64,000 bases of DNA from DASUNP01 sp963728545 (GTDB lineage Bacteria > Acidobacteriota > Blastocatellia > UBA7656), in contig CAVSKO010000003.1 in NCBI GenBank assembly GCA_963728545.1, positions 2,542,001 to 2,606,000 of the forward strand. The letters are read 5' to 3'. Both the position numbers and the translations under genes were made by a program. Below, one piece after another: positions 47,240 to 55,995 of the stretch. Under the pieces are notes generated by a model. That model did no database searches and had not been told where the DNA came from. It worked only from the letters and a program-made list of their open reading frames with translations. The stretch's first letter is position 1. Every line of letters starts with the position of its first letter.

Positions 47240-48670
47240 ATGCCCAAGGATAAGATCCTAATAGTAGACGACGATTCGGCAGTGCGCTGGACCCTCGCGC
47301 AGGCGTTACGCGGCGGTGGGTACGATCCTATTGAAGCCGAGAACGCCGCCGTCGCGCTCGCTAAATTTGACGCCGAACAACCCGCGATCACTCTGCTCGA
47401 CATCAATCTCCCCGATGAGTCGGGCCTCAGCGTCCTCACGAAGATCAAAGAGCGCAGCCCGGAAGCAATAGTCATAATGATTACGACCGATGTCCACGTC
47501 GAGAATACGATTGCCGCTTTGCGCGGCCAGGCTTACGACTTTCTAGGAAAACCGATAAAGCTGGACGAGCTTGAGGTCAGAATCCACAACGCGCTCGAGG
47601 CCGGGCAACTGCGCAAAGAAGTAAACCATATCCGTAAAGAGCGTGCGAAAGAGTTTAGCTTCGACCAGATCATCGGCAGGTCCCAGGCCCACAATGAAAT
47701 GATCGCCCTCGCGCGCAAGGTTGCCGAAAGCGAGGTGTCAACGGTCCTCTTACAGGGGGAATCAGGCACGGGCAAAGATTTGCTGGCCAAAGCTATTCAT
47801 TACGGCTCTCGCCGCGCCCGCGCCCCTTTCATCCCCATCAATTGCGCCGCCATACCGCCGACTCTTATGGAGAGCGAGTTCTTCGGGTACGAAAAAGGCG
47901 CGTTCACCGACGCGAAGGCGCGCAAGCAGGGGCTTCTCGAACAGGCTGAGGGCGGCACGGTCTTTCTAGACGAGATCGGCGAGATGGAACTCAACCTTCA
48001 ATCGAAGCTGCTCCGCGTCCTTGAAGAAGGCGCTTTCAGGCGTGTGGGGGGGCTTAAAGATGTTCCGCTCGACGTGCGTGTAATTGCTGCGTCGAATCGC
48101 AACCTCAAGGCGGATAGCGAAGAGGGGCGGTTCCGGCTCGACCTCTACTACCGCCTCTCGATAATCCAGATCGAGAACCCTCCCCTCAGGGAGCGCGGCG
48201 AGGACGTGCTGATCCTTGCCGAGCATTTTATTGAGCGTTTCAAAGAACAGATGCGCAAGCGCATTCGCGGCATCACCCCTGAGGTGGCTGACATCTTCCG
48301 CCGCTACAGTTGGCCCGGCAACGTGCGAGAGCTGCGCAACGTGATCGAGCGAGTGATGATCCTCGAAGACGGCGATATGATAACGACCGCCTACCTGCCC
48401 CGTGACCTCATCGCGGGTGCAACGGGGTCCGCGCCGGCCGCGCGCGGCGCTGACGACTCTCAATCTCAAGTAAATCCCCCTGACAAAGGTCCGCTCGTTC
48501 CTCTTCCAGAAGCAGGCGTTCCCCTCGACGAAGTGGAGATGTCGCTCGTCCGCCAAGCCCTTGAGCGCAGCGGCGGCAATCAAACTCGCGCAGCTGAGCT
48601 GCTCAGAATATCGCGCGGGCAACTCCGCTACCGCATGAAAAAGCTCGAAGAGGCGACGACAAATCATTAG
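47240..48670 (+). CDS. NtrC-family sigma-54-dependent response regulator
   Basis: 476 residues. Receiver domain (1-115): KILIVDDDSAVRWTLAQALR, ITLLDINLPDESG with the phosphoacceptor Asp, and DFLGKPIKLDELE. AAA+ domain (about 145-380): Walker A GESGTGKDLLAKAIH, the sigma-54 contact loop ESEFFGYEKGAFTDAKARK (GAFTDA instead of the commoner GAFTGA), and GGTVFLDEIGEM. The C-terminal Fis-type HTH is NQTRAAELLRISRGQLRYRM. It should activate sigma-54 promoters, several of which lie within 15 kb. The PAS histidine kinase at 49923 is the likely partner. Confidence 0.93.
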   Translation: MPKDKILIVDDDSAVRWTLAQALRGGGYDPIEAENAAVALAKFDAEQPAITLLDINLPDESGLSVLTKIKERSPEAIVIMITTDVHVENTIAALRGQAYDFLGKPIKLDELEVRIHNALEAGQLRKEVNHIRKERAKEFSFDQIIGRSQAHNEMIALARKVAESEVSTVLLQGESGTGKDLLAKAIHYGSRRARAPFIPINCAAIPPTLMESEFFGYEKGAFTDAKARKQGLLEQAEGGTVFLDEIGEMELNLQSKLLRVLEEGAFRRVGGLKDVPLDVRVIAASNRNLKADSEEGRFRLDLYYRLSIIQIENPPLRERGEDVLILAEHFIERFKEQMRKRIRGITPEVADIFRRYSWPGNVRELRNVIERVMILEDGDMITTAYLPRDLIAGATGSAPAARGADDSQSQVNPPDKGPLVPLPEAGVPLDEVEMSLVRQALERSGGNQTRAAELLRISRGQLRYRMKKLEEATTNH

Positions 48671-48710
48671 GCCATTTCCAGCTATTATGATTGCCGCAGA
48701 AATGCACCAA

Positions 48711-49607
48711 CTAGCCTCTGGCATAAAGAGGACGGTCGCGAATCACCTCGACTGAGCAATGAGCGTGAATGGCAACGGCCTCCGAGACGCTTCCCTGTAA
48801 AATGCGATCTATCCCGCCTCGCCCCTGCGCTCCAACCACAACCAGGTCAGCTCCCCATTCTTTTGCTTCGTCTATGATCCGGGCCTTTGCATCACCCACC
48901 AGAGCGACGCCGGCTGACTTCAGACCGGCGCTGTTTAAAATGCTACCGGCTGCGCTGAGAGCCTCTTGAGCCATCTCCTTCTTTATCTCGTCCGCGTGAT
49001 CGATCACCTCTGCCACGCCATACAAAGGGTCAATAACAATATCAGGAGTATCAATGACACTTACGAGTTTGATCTTGGTCCGCTTAGGCCAGGGCCGTTG
49101 GGCGACCGAGCGCACAGCCGTCTCCGAGTACTTCGAGCCGTCGGTGGCGAGCAGTATTTTCATTCCGACCTTCGCCAGCCTGTCACCCGCGAAGGGCCTC
49201 AGGATTCCGACCGAGCAGGGGACATGGCGAAGCACTGTCTTGGCAACGCTGCCGAGAAAGAACCGTGTAAGACCGCCGTGCCCGTGTGACCCAATGAAGA
49301 CGAAATCGGGCACCCATGCGCGGGCATAATCTACGATAGCGGTCCGGGGGTTTCCCTCGGTGACGACCCAAGAAGCCTCAAGCCCGCGCGATGTGAACCG
49401 ATCAACGGCGGATGCAACAAGAGCCTTGGCAACTTCAGTCTCCGCATTAACGAGCGGCCCAATGTCAGGCACGCTGCTATAAGCGGCGACCGAGCCCACC
49501 GCGCTGAGGACGCGAACCATTGTGCCCTCCGGCCATCTTCGCCCAGCAATCTCGCTTATGACCGCATCGGATGAAGCGGATGAATCTATGGCGACAAGTA
49601 TTTTCAT
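48711..49607 (-). CDS. Universal stress protein, two UspA domains
   Basis: 298 residues with tandem UspA folds: KILVAIDSSASSDAVISEIA ... IGSHGHGGLTRFFLGSVAKT, and KILLATDGSKYSETAVRSVA ... VGAQGRGGIDRILQGSVSEA. Both keep the nucleotide-binding GxxGxGGxxR..LGS-type end. A sigma-54 promoter site lies 57-71 bp upstream (49664-49678), divergent from the histidine kinase gene, so the pair is probably switched on together. Confidence 0.92.
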   Translation of the reverse strand: MKILVAIDSSASSDAVISEIAGRRWPEGTMVRVLSAVGSVAAYSSVPDIGPLVNAETEVAKALVASAVDRFTSRGLEASWVVTEGNPRTAIVDYARAWVPDFVFIGSHGHGGLTRFFLGSVAKTVLRHVPCSVGILRPFAGDRLAKVGMKILLATDGSKYSETAVRSVAQRPWPKRTKIKLVSVIDTPDIVIDPLYGVAEVIDHADEIKKEMAQEALSAAGSILNSAGLKSAGVALVGDAKARIIDEAKEWGADLVVVGAQGRGGIDRILQGSVSEAVAIHAHCSVEVIRDRPLYARG

Positions 49608-49663
49608 GTTAATGCCTTCAGTTATCTCTTTATTCGCTGTATTAACGAATGCATGTTATGAGT

Positions 49664-49678
49664 GCAAGACTGGTGCCG
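49664..49678 (-). promoter_or_regulatory. Sigma-54 promoter of the Usp gene
   Basis: Minus strand CGGCACCAGTCTTGC: GG and GC are separated by exactly ten bases, and the site matches TGGCAC-N5-TTGC in all but the first base. Transcription would start near 49652, leaving a 45-base leader before ATG 49607. CATTTCGCCGAAAGGGGG at 49693 lies just upstream of it and recurs near the site at 60673. Confidence 0.72.
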
Positions 49679-49750
49679 AATCGAAAACCGAGCATTTCGC
49701 CGAAAGGGGGCGCATACCCGCTCCCTACTGCCAAAAATCAGCCATTAAGG

Positions 49751-49767
49751 TGCAAGATTTTTCGCAC
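49751..49767. promoter_or_regulatory. Possible activator site between Usp and histidine kinase genes
   Basis: TGCAAGATTTTTCGCAC is close, in reverse, to GTGCGAAATCTTGCA at 60759-60773, which also lies upstream of a sigma-54 site in this island. The words are partly symmetric (TGC...GCA). They sit 70-110 bp from the -24/-12 sites, as activator sites for NtrC-type proteins do. Confidence 0.45.
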
Positions 49768-49833
49768 TACAGTCCTTTATATATAGTCGATCAATAAATC
49801 CCGAGCCGAAGTGCCCGGTGAGGCCTTTCTTGA

Positions 49834-49850
49834 CGGGTACATTACTTGCA
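49834..49850 (+). promoter_or_regulatory. Sigma-54 promoter of the histidine kinase gene
   Basis: GGGTACATTACTTGCA: GG (49836-49837), ten bases, GC (49848-49849). It departs from consensus only at the T in GGTAC. The start of transcription would be near 49861, 62 bases before ATG 49923. Confidence 0.6.
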
Positions 49851-49922
49851 GTTCTTTGGGTTAGGTGTGAGAGATGCTTGATATAGAGATCAATCGCTGA
49901 TAGAGATTTACAAGAGGGGTAT

Positions 49923-52217
49923 ATGGCGCATCAAACTACGACCGGAAAACAGCAATCTACGGGTCAGAACGAGACTCATAATAGTACTGGCTTTGATAAC
50001 GAGCAGATTCGCCGAATACTCGAAAGTATTACAGACGGGTTCTTCGCGCTCGACAACGAGTGGCGCTTCACCTATGTCAACCGGCAAACAGAAGCGCTCC
50101 TACAGAAGGATCGGCAAGACCTGCTTGGCCAATCTATTTGGGACAAGATCCCGCAGGCAGCAGGCTCGACCTTTTATGAGCAATGCCACAAAGCGGTATC
50201 AGAGCAGACCGATATAAAATTCGAGAGTTTCTATCCCCAACTGGAAAGCTGGTTTGAAGTATATGCCTGCCCATCCCCGGATGGCCTGTCTGTCTATTTC
50301 AATGACATTACCGAGCGCAAGCTTTCGGAAGAGGCGCTCAGGGAGTCAGAGGCCAATTACCGCACGATATTTGATGCAGTAGATGACGCAATCTTCGTCC
50401 ATGACATCGAAACGAGCGCAATAGTTGATGTCAATCAGAAGATGTGTGAAATGTACGGATGGACTCCGGAAGAGGCGCGTAACCTCAAGCCGGGCAGTTG
50501 GGGCGCAACCTGGGTCCCTTTCAAAGAAGAGATCGTCTTACAAAGGATAAGAAAAGCAGCCGAAGGAGAACCTCAACTCTTTGAATGGCAGACAGAGGAT
50601 AAAACAGGGCGCAGGTTCTGGGTCGAAGTAAGCCTTAAGCGTGCCTGTATTGGGGGCAAAGACAGAGTGCTGGCTGTGGTGCGCGACATCAGTCTGCGCA
50701 AGCAGGAAGAAGAGCAATTGCGCGAACAGGCGGCCCTGCTCGATCACGCGACGGACGCCATCATCGTTCAAGATTTGGACGGCGTGGTCCTGTACTGGAA
50801 CATGGGCGCCGAGCGAATGTATGGATGGCTGGCCTCGGAGGCAAAAGGTAAGAACGTTCGTGACCTTTACTATAAAGAAAACCTGTCTCAGTACAGGGCC
50901 GCAAAAAGCGCCCTGCTTGAGAACGGCCAATGGTTTGGCGAGATACGTCAGCATACTAAATACGGCAAAGAGATCATTGCCGAGGGTCACTGGACGCTCG
51001 TACCCGAGGAGGACAGGAAGCCAAAATCGATGTTTGCGATCAACACCGATATTACAGAGAGGAAAAAGCTAGAAGCGCAATTCCTGCGGGCCCAGCGTAT
51101 GGAGAGCATAGGCACGCTGGCGAGCGGCATCGCCCACAACCTCGGCAACCTTCTGTCGCCGATCCTTCTGTCTATCCAGATGCTCAAAAGAAAATTTACC
51201 GACGAGGAGAGCCAGCACATGCTCGCCATCCTCAAGATTAATGCCGAGCGCGCCGGAGAAATGATAAGGCAGGTGCTGGAGTTTGCCAGAGGTATAGAGG
51301 GTGAGCGCATAGAGCTTCAATCGACACACCTGATAAAAGAGGTGGCGAAGATTCTGAAAAGCACTTTCCCTAAGACGATCGATATTAAAGTCTCGATAGC
51401 AGAAGACCTGTCGCCCGTCGTGGGCGATGCCACTCAGTTGCACCAAGTCTTGATGAACCTTAGCGTGAACGCGCGGGACGCGATGCCCAGTGGCGGCAGT
51501 TTAACAATCGAGGCCGAGAATGCTTACCTCGATGAGAATTATGCCCGCATGCACTTCGAGGCCAAACAGGGTCGTTACGTCCTTATAAGGGTTACAGACA
51601 CTGGAGTCGGCATGCCGCCCGACGTTATAGAGAAGATATACGAGCCTTTCTTTACCACTAAGGAAGAGGGCAAAGGAACGGGACTGGGGCTGCCGAGCAT
51701 CCGAGGTATAGTCAAAGGCCACGGCGGGTTCATTGATGTTCATAGCGAGGTCGGCAAAGGAACGGAATTCAGGATATATATTCCCGCAGCCACGTCGGGC
51801 CAGGTGAGCCAGCCCGAAGAGATCGCGGCCGCTTTGCCTGCCGGGCGCGGCGAGTTGATCCTGGTAGTCGATGATGAGGCCCCCATTCTTGAAGTAGCTA
51901 GAAAAACGCTTGAAGGGAATGGGTATAAGGTTCTGACTGCACGCGACGGCATTGAAGCGCTGGCTTTATACGCCGAACATAAGAAGGAGATCGAGGCAGT
52001 GCTTATGGACATGATGATGCCTTACCTGGATGGCGCGGCAACTATCCGGGCCTTGCGAAAGCTCAATCCGGGCATCAAGATAATTGCCTCAAGCGGGCTG
52101 TCGGCGAACGATAAAGGGGTTGAAGCCGCCAATGAAGGTGTAAAGATATTTTTGATGAAGCCATACACGGCAGAAAGATTACTGAAAGCATTGGCCGAGA
52201 CGCTCGGTACGGTTTAG
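49923..52217 (+). CDS. Soluble PAS hybrid histidine kinase with C-terminal receiver
   Basis: 764 residues without membrane segments. There are three PAS domains (about 25-140, 145-270 and 275-400; for example ITDGFFALDNEWRFTYVNRQ, FDAVDDAIFVHDIETSAIVD). A HisKA-type dimerisation helix follows with the phospho-His in SGIAHNLGNLLSPILL. The ATPase has N box LMNLSVNARDAMPSGG, G1 DTGVGMPPD and GTGLGLPSI. A C-terminal receiver has ILVVDDEAPIL and LMDMMMPYLDG. It senses an internal signal through PAS (cofactor unknown) and may phosphorylate the NtrC-type regulator 1.2 kb away. AGAGGGGTAT precedes the ATG. Confidence 0.92.
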   Translation: MAHQTTTGKQQSTGQNETHNSTGFDNEQIRRILESITDGFFALDNEWRFTYVNRQTEALLQKDRQDLLGQSIWDKIPQAAGSTFYEQCHKAVSEQTDIKFESFYPQLESWFEVYACPSPDGLSVYFNDITERKLSEEALRESEANYRTIFDAVDDAIFVHDIETSAIVDVNQKMCEMYGWTPEEARNLKPGSWGATWVPFKEEIVLQRIRKAAEGEPQLFEWQTEDKTGRRFWVEVSLKRACIGGKDRVLAVVRDISLRKQEEEQLREQAALLDHATDAIIVQDLDGVVLYWNMGAERMYGWLASEAKGKNVRDLYYKENLSQYRAAKSALLENGQWFGEIRQHTKYGKEIIAEGHWTLVPEEDRKPKSMFAINTDITERKKLEAQFLRAQRMESIGTLASGIAHNLGNLLSPILLSIQMLKRKFTDEESQHMLAILKINAERAGEMIRQVLEFARGIEGERIELQSTHLIKEVAKILKSTFPKTIDIKVSIAEDLSPVVGDATQLHQVLMNLSVNARDAMPSGGSLTIEAENAYLDENYARMHFEAKQGRYVLIRVTDTGVGMPPDVIEKIYEPFFTTKEEGKGTGLGLPSIRGIVKGHGGFIDVHSEVGKGTEFRIYIPAATSGQVSQPEEIAAALPAGRGELILVVDDEAPILEVARKTLEGNGYKVLTARDGIEALALYAEHKKEIEAVLMDMMMPYLDGAATIRALRKLNPGIKIIASSGLSANDKGVEAANEGVKIFLMKPYTAERLLKALAETLGTV

Positions 52218-52313
52218 GGCTGCCTCTATCCGAGCGCAAGCAGACGGCTGTTCTCGGTGATACTTTTTTAAACCCTTTGTCGAAGCACACCACCCGCATT
52301 CCACCTGTCATTC

Positions 52314-52685
52314 TCACATCGCTGCTGCTGTAGCGGTTGCGCTTTCTGCCAACTTGAGGCTGCTTTGAAGCTCCCGGACTGGACCTTCTCCATCCTCGAT
52401 GCGAAGGCTGGTAATCAGATGGCCAGGCGCCAATCTCGCACGCTCATGACATCGCCTGATCAAATTCAGGACCTGATCCCAATCACATTCCCTGCAAGCA
52501 GGATCGAGCCTTTGATGGTAGCGGTTGCCATCAATGATCCTGGCGATTTCGGCCAGATGCTCTTCAGAGCGATCATCGCCGCCAGTAAAGCCAATATCAA
52601 GCTCGACCCTTACCCGCCGCGACTGGCCAAAACTAAACACAGCGCGGAGGCTTGCAGGTGAAGTTGCCTTTAACTCGGTTATCAT
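52314..52685 (-). CDS. Hypothetical protein behind hsp20
   Basis: About 124 residues from ATG 52685 (GTGGGGAAATG); the open frame extends further up but overlaps the hsp20 end. FSFGQSRRVRVELDIGFTGG and NRYHQRLDPACRECDWDQVL are its most distinctive parts. No known family is recognised. It follows hsp20 by 46 bp on the same strand and probably shares its sigma-54 promoter. Confidence 0.55.
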   Translation of the reverse strand: MITELKATSPASLRAVFSFGQSRRVRVELDIGFTGGDDRSEEHLAEIARIIDGNRYHQRLDPACRECDWDQVLNLIRRCHERARLAPGHLITSLRIEDGEGPVRELQSSLKLAESATATAAAM

Positions 52686-52731
52686 CATTTCCCCACTTAC
52701 TGAGTCTGTCAGTACATCACCTGGCGGACGC

Positions 52732-53244
52732 TTACACATGAGAGGGCTTATCGGCGACAAACTTTGGCAATGAGATGCTCAGTACGCCATCGGCGAGTGT
52801 AGCTTCTACCTTATCGGTATCAATCTCAACAGGCAGGTCGAGTAAGTGGAAGGTGTCCCTGGTCAGGATCTCTCGAGAAAAAGTATTCTCCTCCTCTTTG
52901 CCATTAGTCAGACCGGTCCTGCCGCTAAGGATGAGGCGACGCGGCTCGGCGCTGACAGTGACCTCCTCGGCGCTGAAGCCTGGCAATTCAGCCTCCACAG
53001 CCAGGCGATCTTCATACTCATTGAGTTTGATTTGAAGGGGCTGTAGTATTTCGGACTCTGCGCGGAGCCAGTCTGCAAGGTCCTGCCCGTGCTCGCAGCC
53101 ACGAGCCTGGAATAGTTCAAAGGCCCGGCAGGCAGTCGCTTCCTGTAGGTCTCTCAATCTATCAAAATGGATTTCTGGCGTAATCAGCTCAGGGCTGGCC
53201 GGTTTGGTTTTTGCTTGCGCATTGTGCGCGGTTTGATTCTTCAT
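52732..53244 (-). CDS. Hsp20/alpha-crystallin small heat-shock protein
   Basis: 170 residues. The alpha-crystallin domain occupies about 75-165 (NEYEDRLAVEAELPGFSAEE, RRLILSGRTGLTNGKEEE, FHLLDLPVEIDTDKVEATLA, then DGVLSISLPKFVADK). The N-terminal arm is long. It binds unfolding proteins without ATP. A sigma-54 promoter site lies 76-90 bp upstream. The ribosome site is AGAAAGGACAAGCG. Confidence 0.92.
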   Translation of the reverse strand: MKNQTAHNAQAKTKPASPELITPEIHFDRLRDLQEATACRAFELFQARGCEHGQDLADWLRAESEILQPLQIKLNEYEDRLAVEAELPGFSAEEVTVSAEPRRLILSGRTGLTNGKEEENTFSREILTRDTFHLLDLPVEIDTDKVEATLADGVLSISLPKFVADKPSHV

Positions 53245-53319
53245 CGCTTGTCCTTTCTACGTTTGAGTTATCAACTGAATAAATGCGGCGCCACATGCAC
53301 ACCACGCCTGTAAAGGTGT

Positions 53320-53334
53320 GCAATAAGTGTGCCC
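53320..53334 (-). promoter_or_regulatory. Sigma-54 promoter of hsp20
   Basis: Minus strand GGGCACACTTATTGC: GG, ten bases, GC, matching GGCAC-N5-TTGC fully. Transcription would begin near 53308, giving a leader of about 64 bases. Confidence 0.72.
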
Positions 53335-53384
53335 TCATATTTTCTGATGCTCCCTGTGTGTAAGCGCACGATTTGCCTGATTAT

Positions 53385-53500
53385 TGCAAAGTATTTGACA
53401 TCGCGTTGGCGGATTTCTCACAACCGAGCGAGGAATTATGCACAGCAACTCAGACAATCAATGGATTGACTTCGATTGCACCCTGGCGCATAGATTGCGG
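53385..53500 (+). promoter_or_regulatory. Copy 1 of a duplicated sigma-54 control region
   Basis: This stretch is closely repeated at 56427-56536. Shared words include TTGACATCG, TGGCGGATTTCTC, GCGAG-AATTAT, ACAATCA and TTGACTTCGAT. It has an upstream palindrome (ATTTCTCAC / GCGAGGAAT, 53413-53436) and a -24/-12 site TGGCGCATAGATTGC (GG 53485-53486, GC 53497-53498). No convincing gene follows for 500 bp. The start may drive a non-coding RNA, the hairpin region at 53776, or, with a long leader, the cytochrome gene. Confidence 0.62.
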
Positions 53501-53775
53501 CCATACTCGCTCGCCAAATTCAGATCGAACGCGCGATTTCTAAGCCTGGCACGGCTTTGCACCTTAAGTCTGAAAATCAAGGTACTATAGGTTCAAGTGC
53601 GATTTCTGAGCTAAATGTCATTTCCCGTTCAATATTGAACAGACAAGATTTCAGCATATGTGATATGCCTTCCCTTGTAATGTCTTTTGCCCAGGCAGCC
53701 AACAGGGGCCTACTAAGGTGGTGGGCGACTTTTTGGCTCAACCCGCTAACTTTTATTCTTCGAGTCTACTTTCAG
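53501..53775. other. Gene-free stretch downstream of the orphan sigma-54 site
   Basis: Contains an 81-codon frame opened only by TTG 53557 without a ribosome site or recognisable domain, which I do not accept as a gene. The region is a candidate for a transcribed leader or small RNA. Confidence 0.4.
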
Positions 53776-53921
53776 TCCGCACGAATGTGCGGATGGAGTT
53801 AAAACTCACGAATTTCATTCGCATTCACTTTCAGTCCGCAGCTTGCCTGCGGATACGCAACCTATGCACTTTTAGTGCATAGTGGTTTAGTTCAAAAGCG
53901 ACTTTAGGTGCAAAGCCGCTT
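53776..53921 (+). other. Row of four short hairpins
   Basis: TCCGCA-cgaatg-TGCGGA (53776-53793), TCCGCAG-cttgc-CTGCGGA (53835-53853), CTATGCAC-tttta-GTGCATAG (53862-53882) and AAGCG...CGCTT (53896-53921). The first two are both preceded by ACTTTCAG. They lie between an orphan sigma-54 site and the cytochrome gene. A structured small RNA or 5' leader is plausible. Confidence 0.45.
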
Positions 53922-54004
53922 GGTACCAGGATACAAGAAAATGGAGCTGCCATCCGCTATCGGAATGAACTTTGATCGGTTGCTCTCTCAGAAAGGAGAT
54001 CGTT

Positions 54005-55450
54005 ATGCCAAGTAGAAGCAATCACGGGATTAACCCTGTGGAAGACGCGATCCGAAAAGGGTGTGACGCTAATGCCGGGGACGGAAAGCTCATGATGCTA
54101 ATCAAGGTCATGGTGATGGCGGCGAGCTTTACCGTCGCGCTCGGCTATCTTGCTGATCGAAGCAGCGCACAAAGCTCAGACAATCGGGGTGGCAGTCAAG
54201 AAGAACAGGGATATGATCAGCAGATTAGCGAAAACGCACAACGGATGATGGAGCAAGGGAAACAAATCTTCCGCTACGACACGTTTGGCTCGGAGGATTT
54301 CTGGGGCGGCAAGCTGCGGCTGCACGAGGCAATTGCCGGCGAGAAGCTTGGCGGAGTGGGGAGCGGGGTAAGCCCGAAGACGGCCCTGTCGCTGGGCTTG
54401 AAAGTCGATGCCCAGGCGCTTCCTGCCGACCTGGTGGCGCAGATCAAGGCCGGCAAGGTCGACCTCGACGACCCGGCCACGACCGTGGCACTGCTCAAGC
54501 TGAACGCTGTCGTCGGCGTGACCGGTGTTTTCAATCCGGAGGGGAAGCTGCGATCCATCGGCATCCAATGCGCGCTGTGTCATTCCACCGTTGACGACTC
54601 ATTCTCCCCCGGAATTGGCAAGCGACTCGACGGCTGGGGGAATCGCGATCTGAATGTGGGCGCGATCGTGGCGATTGCGCCGAACCTCAAGCCGTTCGGC
54701 GATCTGCTCGGCGTGGACGTGGCGACGGTCAAGGCCGTCCTGAATAGTTGGGGGCCGGGCCGGTACGACGCGGAACTGAACATGGATGGAAAGGCCAAGC
54801 GGCGCGACGGCAAGAGCGCCGCGACAATGATGCCCTCAGCGTTTGGCCTGGCCGGCGTCAACCAGCACACCTGGACCGGCGGTTGGGGCACGGTCACCTA
54901 TTGGAACGCGTACGTCGCCAACACGCAGATGTACGGCAAGGGTACTTTCATCGATTCGCGGCTGGAGAATGCCCAGCAATACCCGGTCGCGGCAAAGGCC
55001 GGTTGGGGGCATAAGCGTGACGCAACGGACTTGATCACCGCCAAGCTGCCGGCTTTGCATTTCTATCAACTCGCGATGCCGACGCCCAAGGCGCCCGAAG
55101 GGAGTTATGACGCCGAGGCTGCCCGCCGCGGACAATTACTGTTCAACGGCAACGCCAAGTGCTCGACCTGCCACGTCCCGCCGATCTTCACCGAACCCGG
55201 ATACAACCTTCACAAGGCTGAAGAGATCGGCATCGACAGTTTCCAGGCCGACCGCGGCCCGGAGCGACGCTATGTGACAACGCCGTTGCGAGCCTTGTTC
55301 GACACGCAAAAGATTCACAAGGGCGGCTTCTACCATGACGGCCGCTTTGCCACGCTGAAAGAGGTCGTCGAGCACTACGACGGCTTCCTCAAGTTGCGCC
55401 TATCAGACAAGCAAAAGAACGATCTGATCGAGTACTTGAAATCGATTTGA
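54005..55450 (+). CDS. Secreted di-haem cytochrome c protein
   Basis: About 481 residues from ATG 54005 (AGAAAGGAGATCGTT ahead). It has an N-terminal membrane/signal segment (MVMAASFTVALGYLADRSS) and two haem-binding motifs, CALCH (in the first half) and CSTCH (near residue 390, GQLLFNGNAKCSTCHVPPIF). C-terminal blocks such as YVTTPLRALFDTQKIHKGGF, YHDGRFATLKEVVEHY and LIEYLKSI resemble the MauG/cytochrome c peroxidase superfamily. It is probably periplasmic and passes electrons. GC is clearly higher than in the flanks, as in recently acquired DNA. A Rieske gene follows. Confidence 0.85.
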   Translation: MPSRSNHGINPVEDAIRKGCDANAGDGKLMMLIKVMVMAASFTVALGYLADRSSAQSSDNRGGSQEEQGYDQQISENAQRMMEQGKQIFRYDTFGSEDFWGGKLRLHEAIAGEKLGGVGSGVSPKTALSLGLKVDAQALPADLVAQIKAGKVDLDDPATTVALLKLNAVVGVTGVFNPEGKLRSIGIQCALCHSTVDDSFSPGIGKRLDGWGNRDLNVGAIVAIAPNLKPFGDLLGVDVATVKAVLNSWGPGRYDAELNMDGKAKRRDGKSAATMMPSAFGLAGVNQHTWTGGWGTVTYWNAYVANTQMYGKGTFIDSRLENAQQYPVAAKAGWGHKRDATDLITAKLPALHFYQLAMPTPKAPEGSYDAEAARRGQLLFNGNAKCSTCHVPPIFTEPGYNLHKAEEIGIDSFQADRGPERRYVTTPLRALFDTQKIHKGGFYHDGRFATLKEVVEHYDGFLKLRLSDKQKNDLIEYLKSI

Positions 55451-55542
55451 AGCGCGGCCTCCGCAAGGTTAGGTTGGTCGCCCGACCTCGGGCGAGCGGT
55501 GCTCAGAACCGCGCGATTCCACGGTGATCAGGAGGTATAGCC

Positions 55543-55845
55543 ATGCTGGTACGAGTTGGTAAGGCGAAGGATGTCGTCGCCGGGGCGATGCGTGTATTCG
55601 ATGTCGAGGGAACCAATGTGAATGTTGCGAGTGCAGGCGGACATCTGCATGCCTTCGATGACACCTGTACCCACGCGGGGTGCTCGCTCGCTAAGGGCAA
55701 GCTGGAAGGCACGACGGTGACGTGCGCCTGTCACGGCAGCCAGTTCGAAGTGACCTCCGGCGCCGTCCTCCGCGGGCCAGCCCGGCGGCCCGTGCGCTCT
55801 CGGTTGGTGCAAGTCGAGGGCGAGGATCTGCTTGTCGAGGCGTGA
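55543..55845 (+). CDS. Rieske [2Fe-2S] ferredoxin-like protein
   Basis: 100 residues, a single Rieske domain with both cluster-binding loops: CTHAGCSLAKGK and CACHGSQFEVTSGAV. The protein begins MLVRVGKAKDVVAGAMRVFD and has no signal peptide, so it is probably a cytoplasmic electron carrier. AGGAGGTATAGCC ahead of the ATG. It lies 92 bp after the cytochrome gene on the same strand and shares its high GC. Confidence 0.92.
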   Translation: MLVRVGKAKDVVAGAMRVFDVEGTNVNVASAGGHLHAFDDTCTHAGCSLAKGKLEGTTVTCACHGSQFEVTSGAVLRGPARRPVRSRLVQVEGEDLLVEA

Positions 55846-55995
55846 GGAGAGGCCCCGCATCGCGGAGGTTTTCGGCAGACTGTCGCGCCGCAGCCCCGGT
55901 CAGCGCCGAGCCACGACTAACCCTGGTTTTGTAACTATAGTCCGGTAGAGCTTCAGGACTGGACGGGAGCCGGTTTGTCTCAAAGGGAGTGCGAA

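Noticed and set aside
47966..48724. 252-codon minus-strand frame opposite the NtrC-type regulator
   Set aside because: Fully antisense to a well-conserved gene, without a recognisable motif or ribosome site.
53557..53802. 81-codon frame downstream of the orphan sigma-54 site
   Set aside because: It opens with TTG without a ribosome site, has no family motif, and ends inside the hairpin region.
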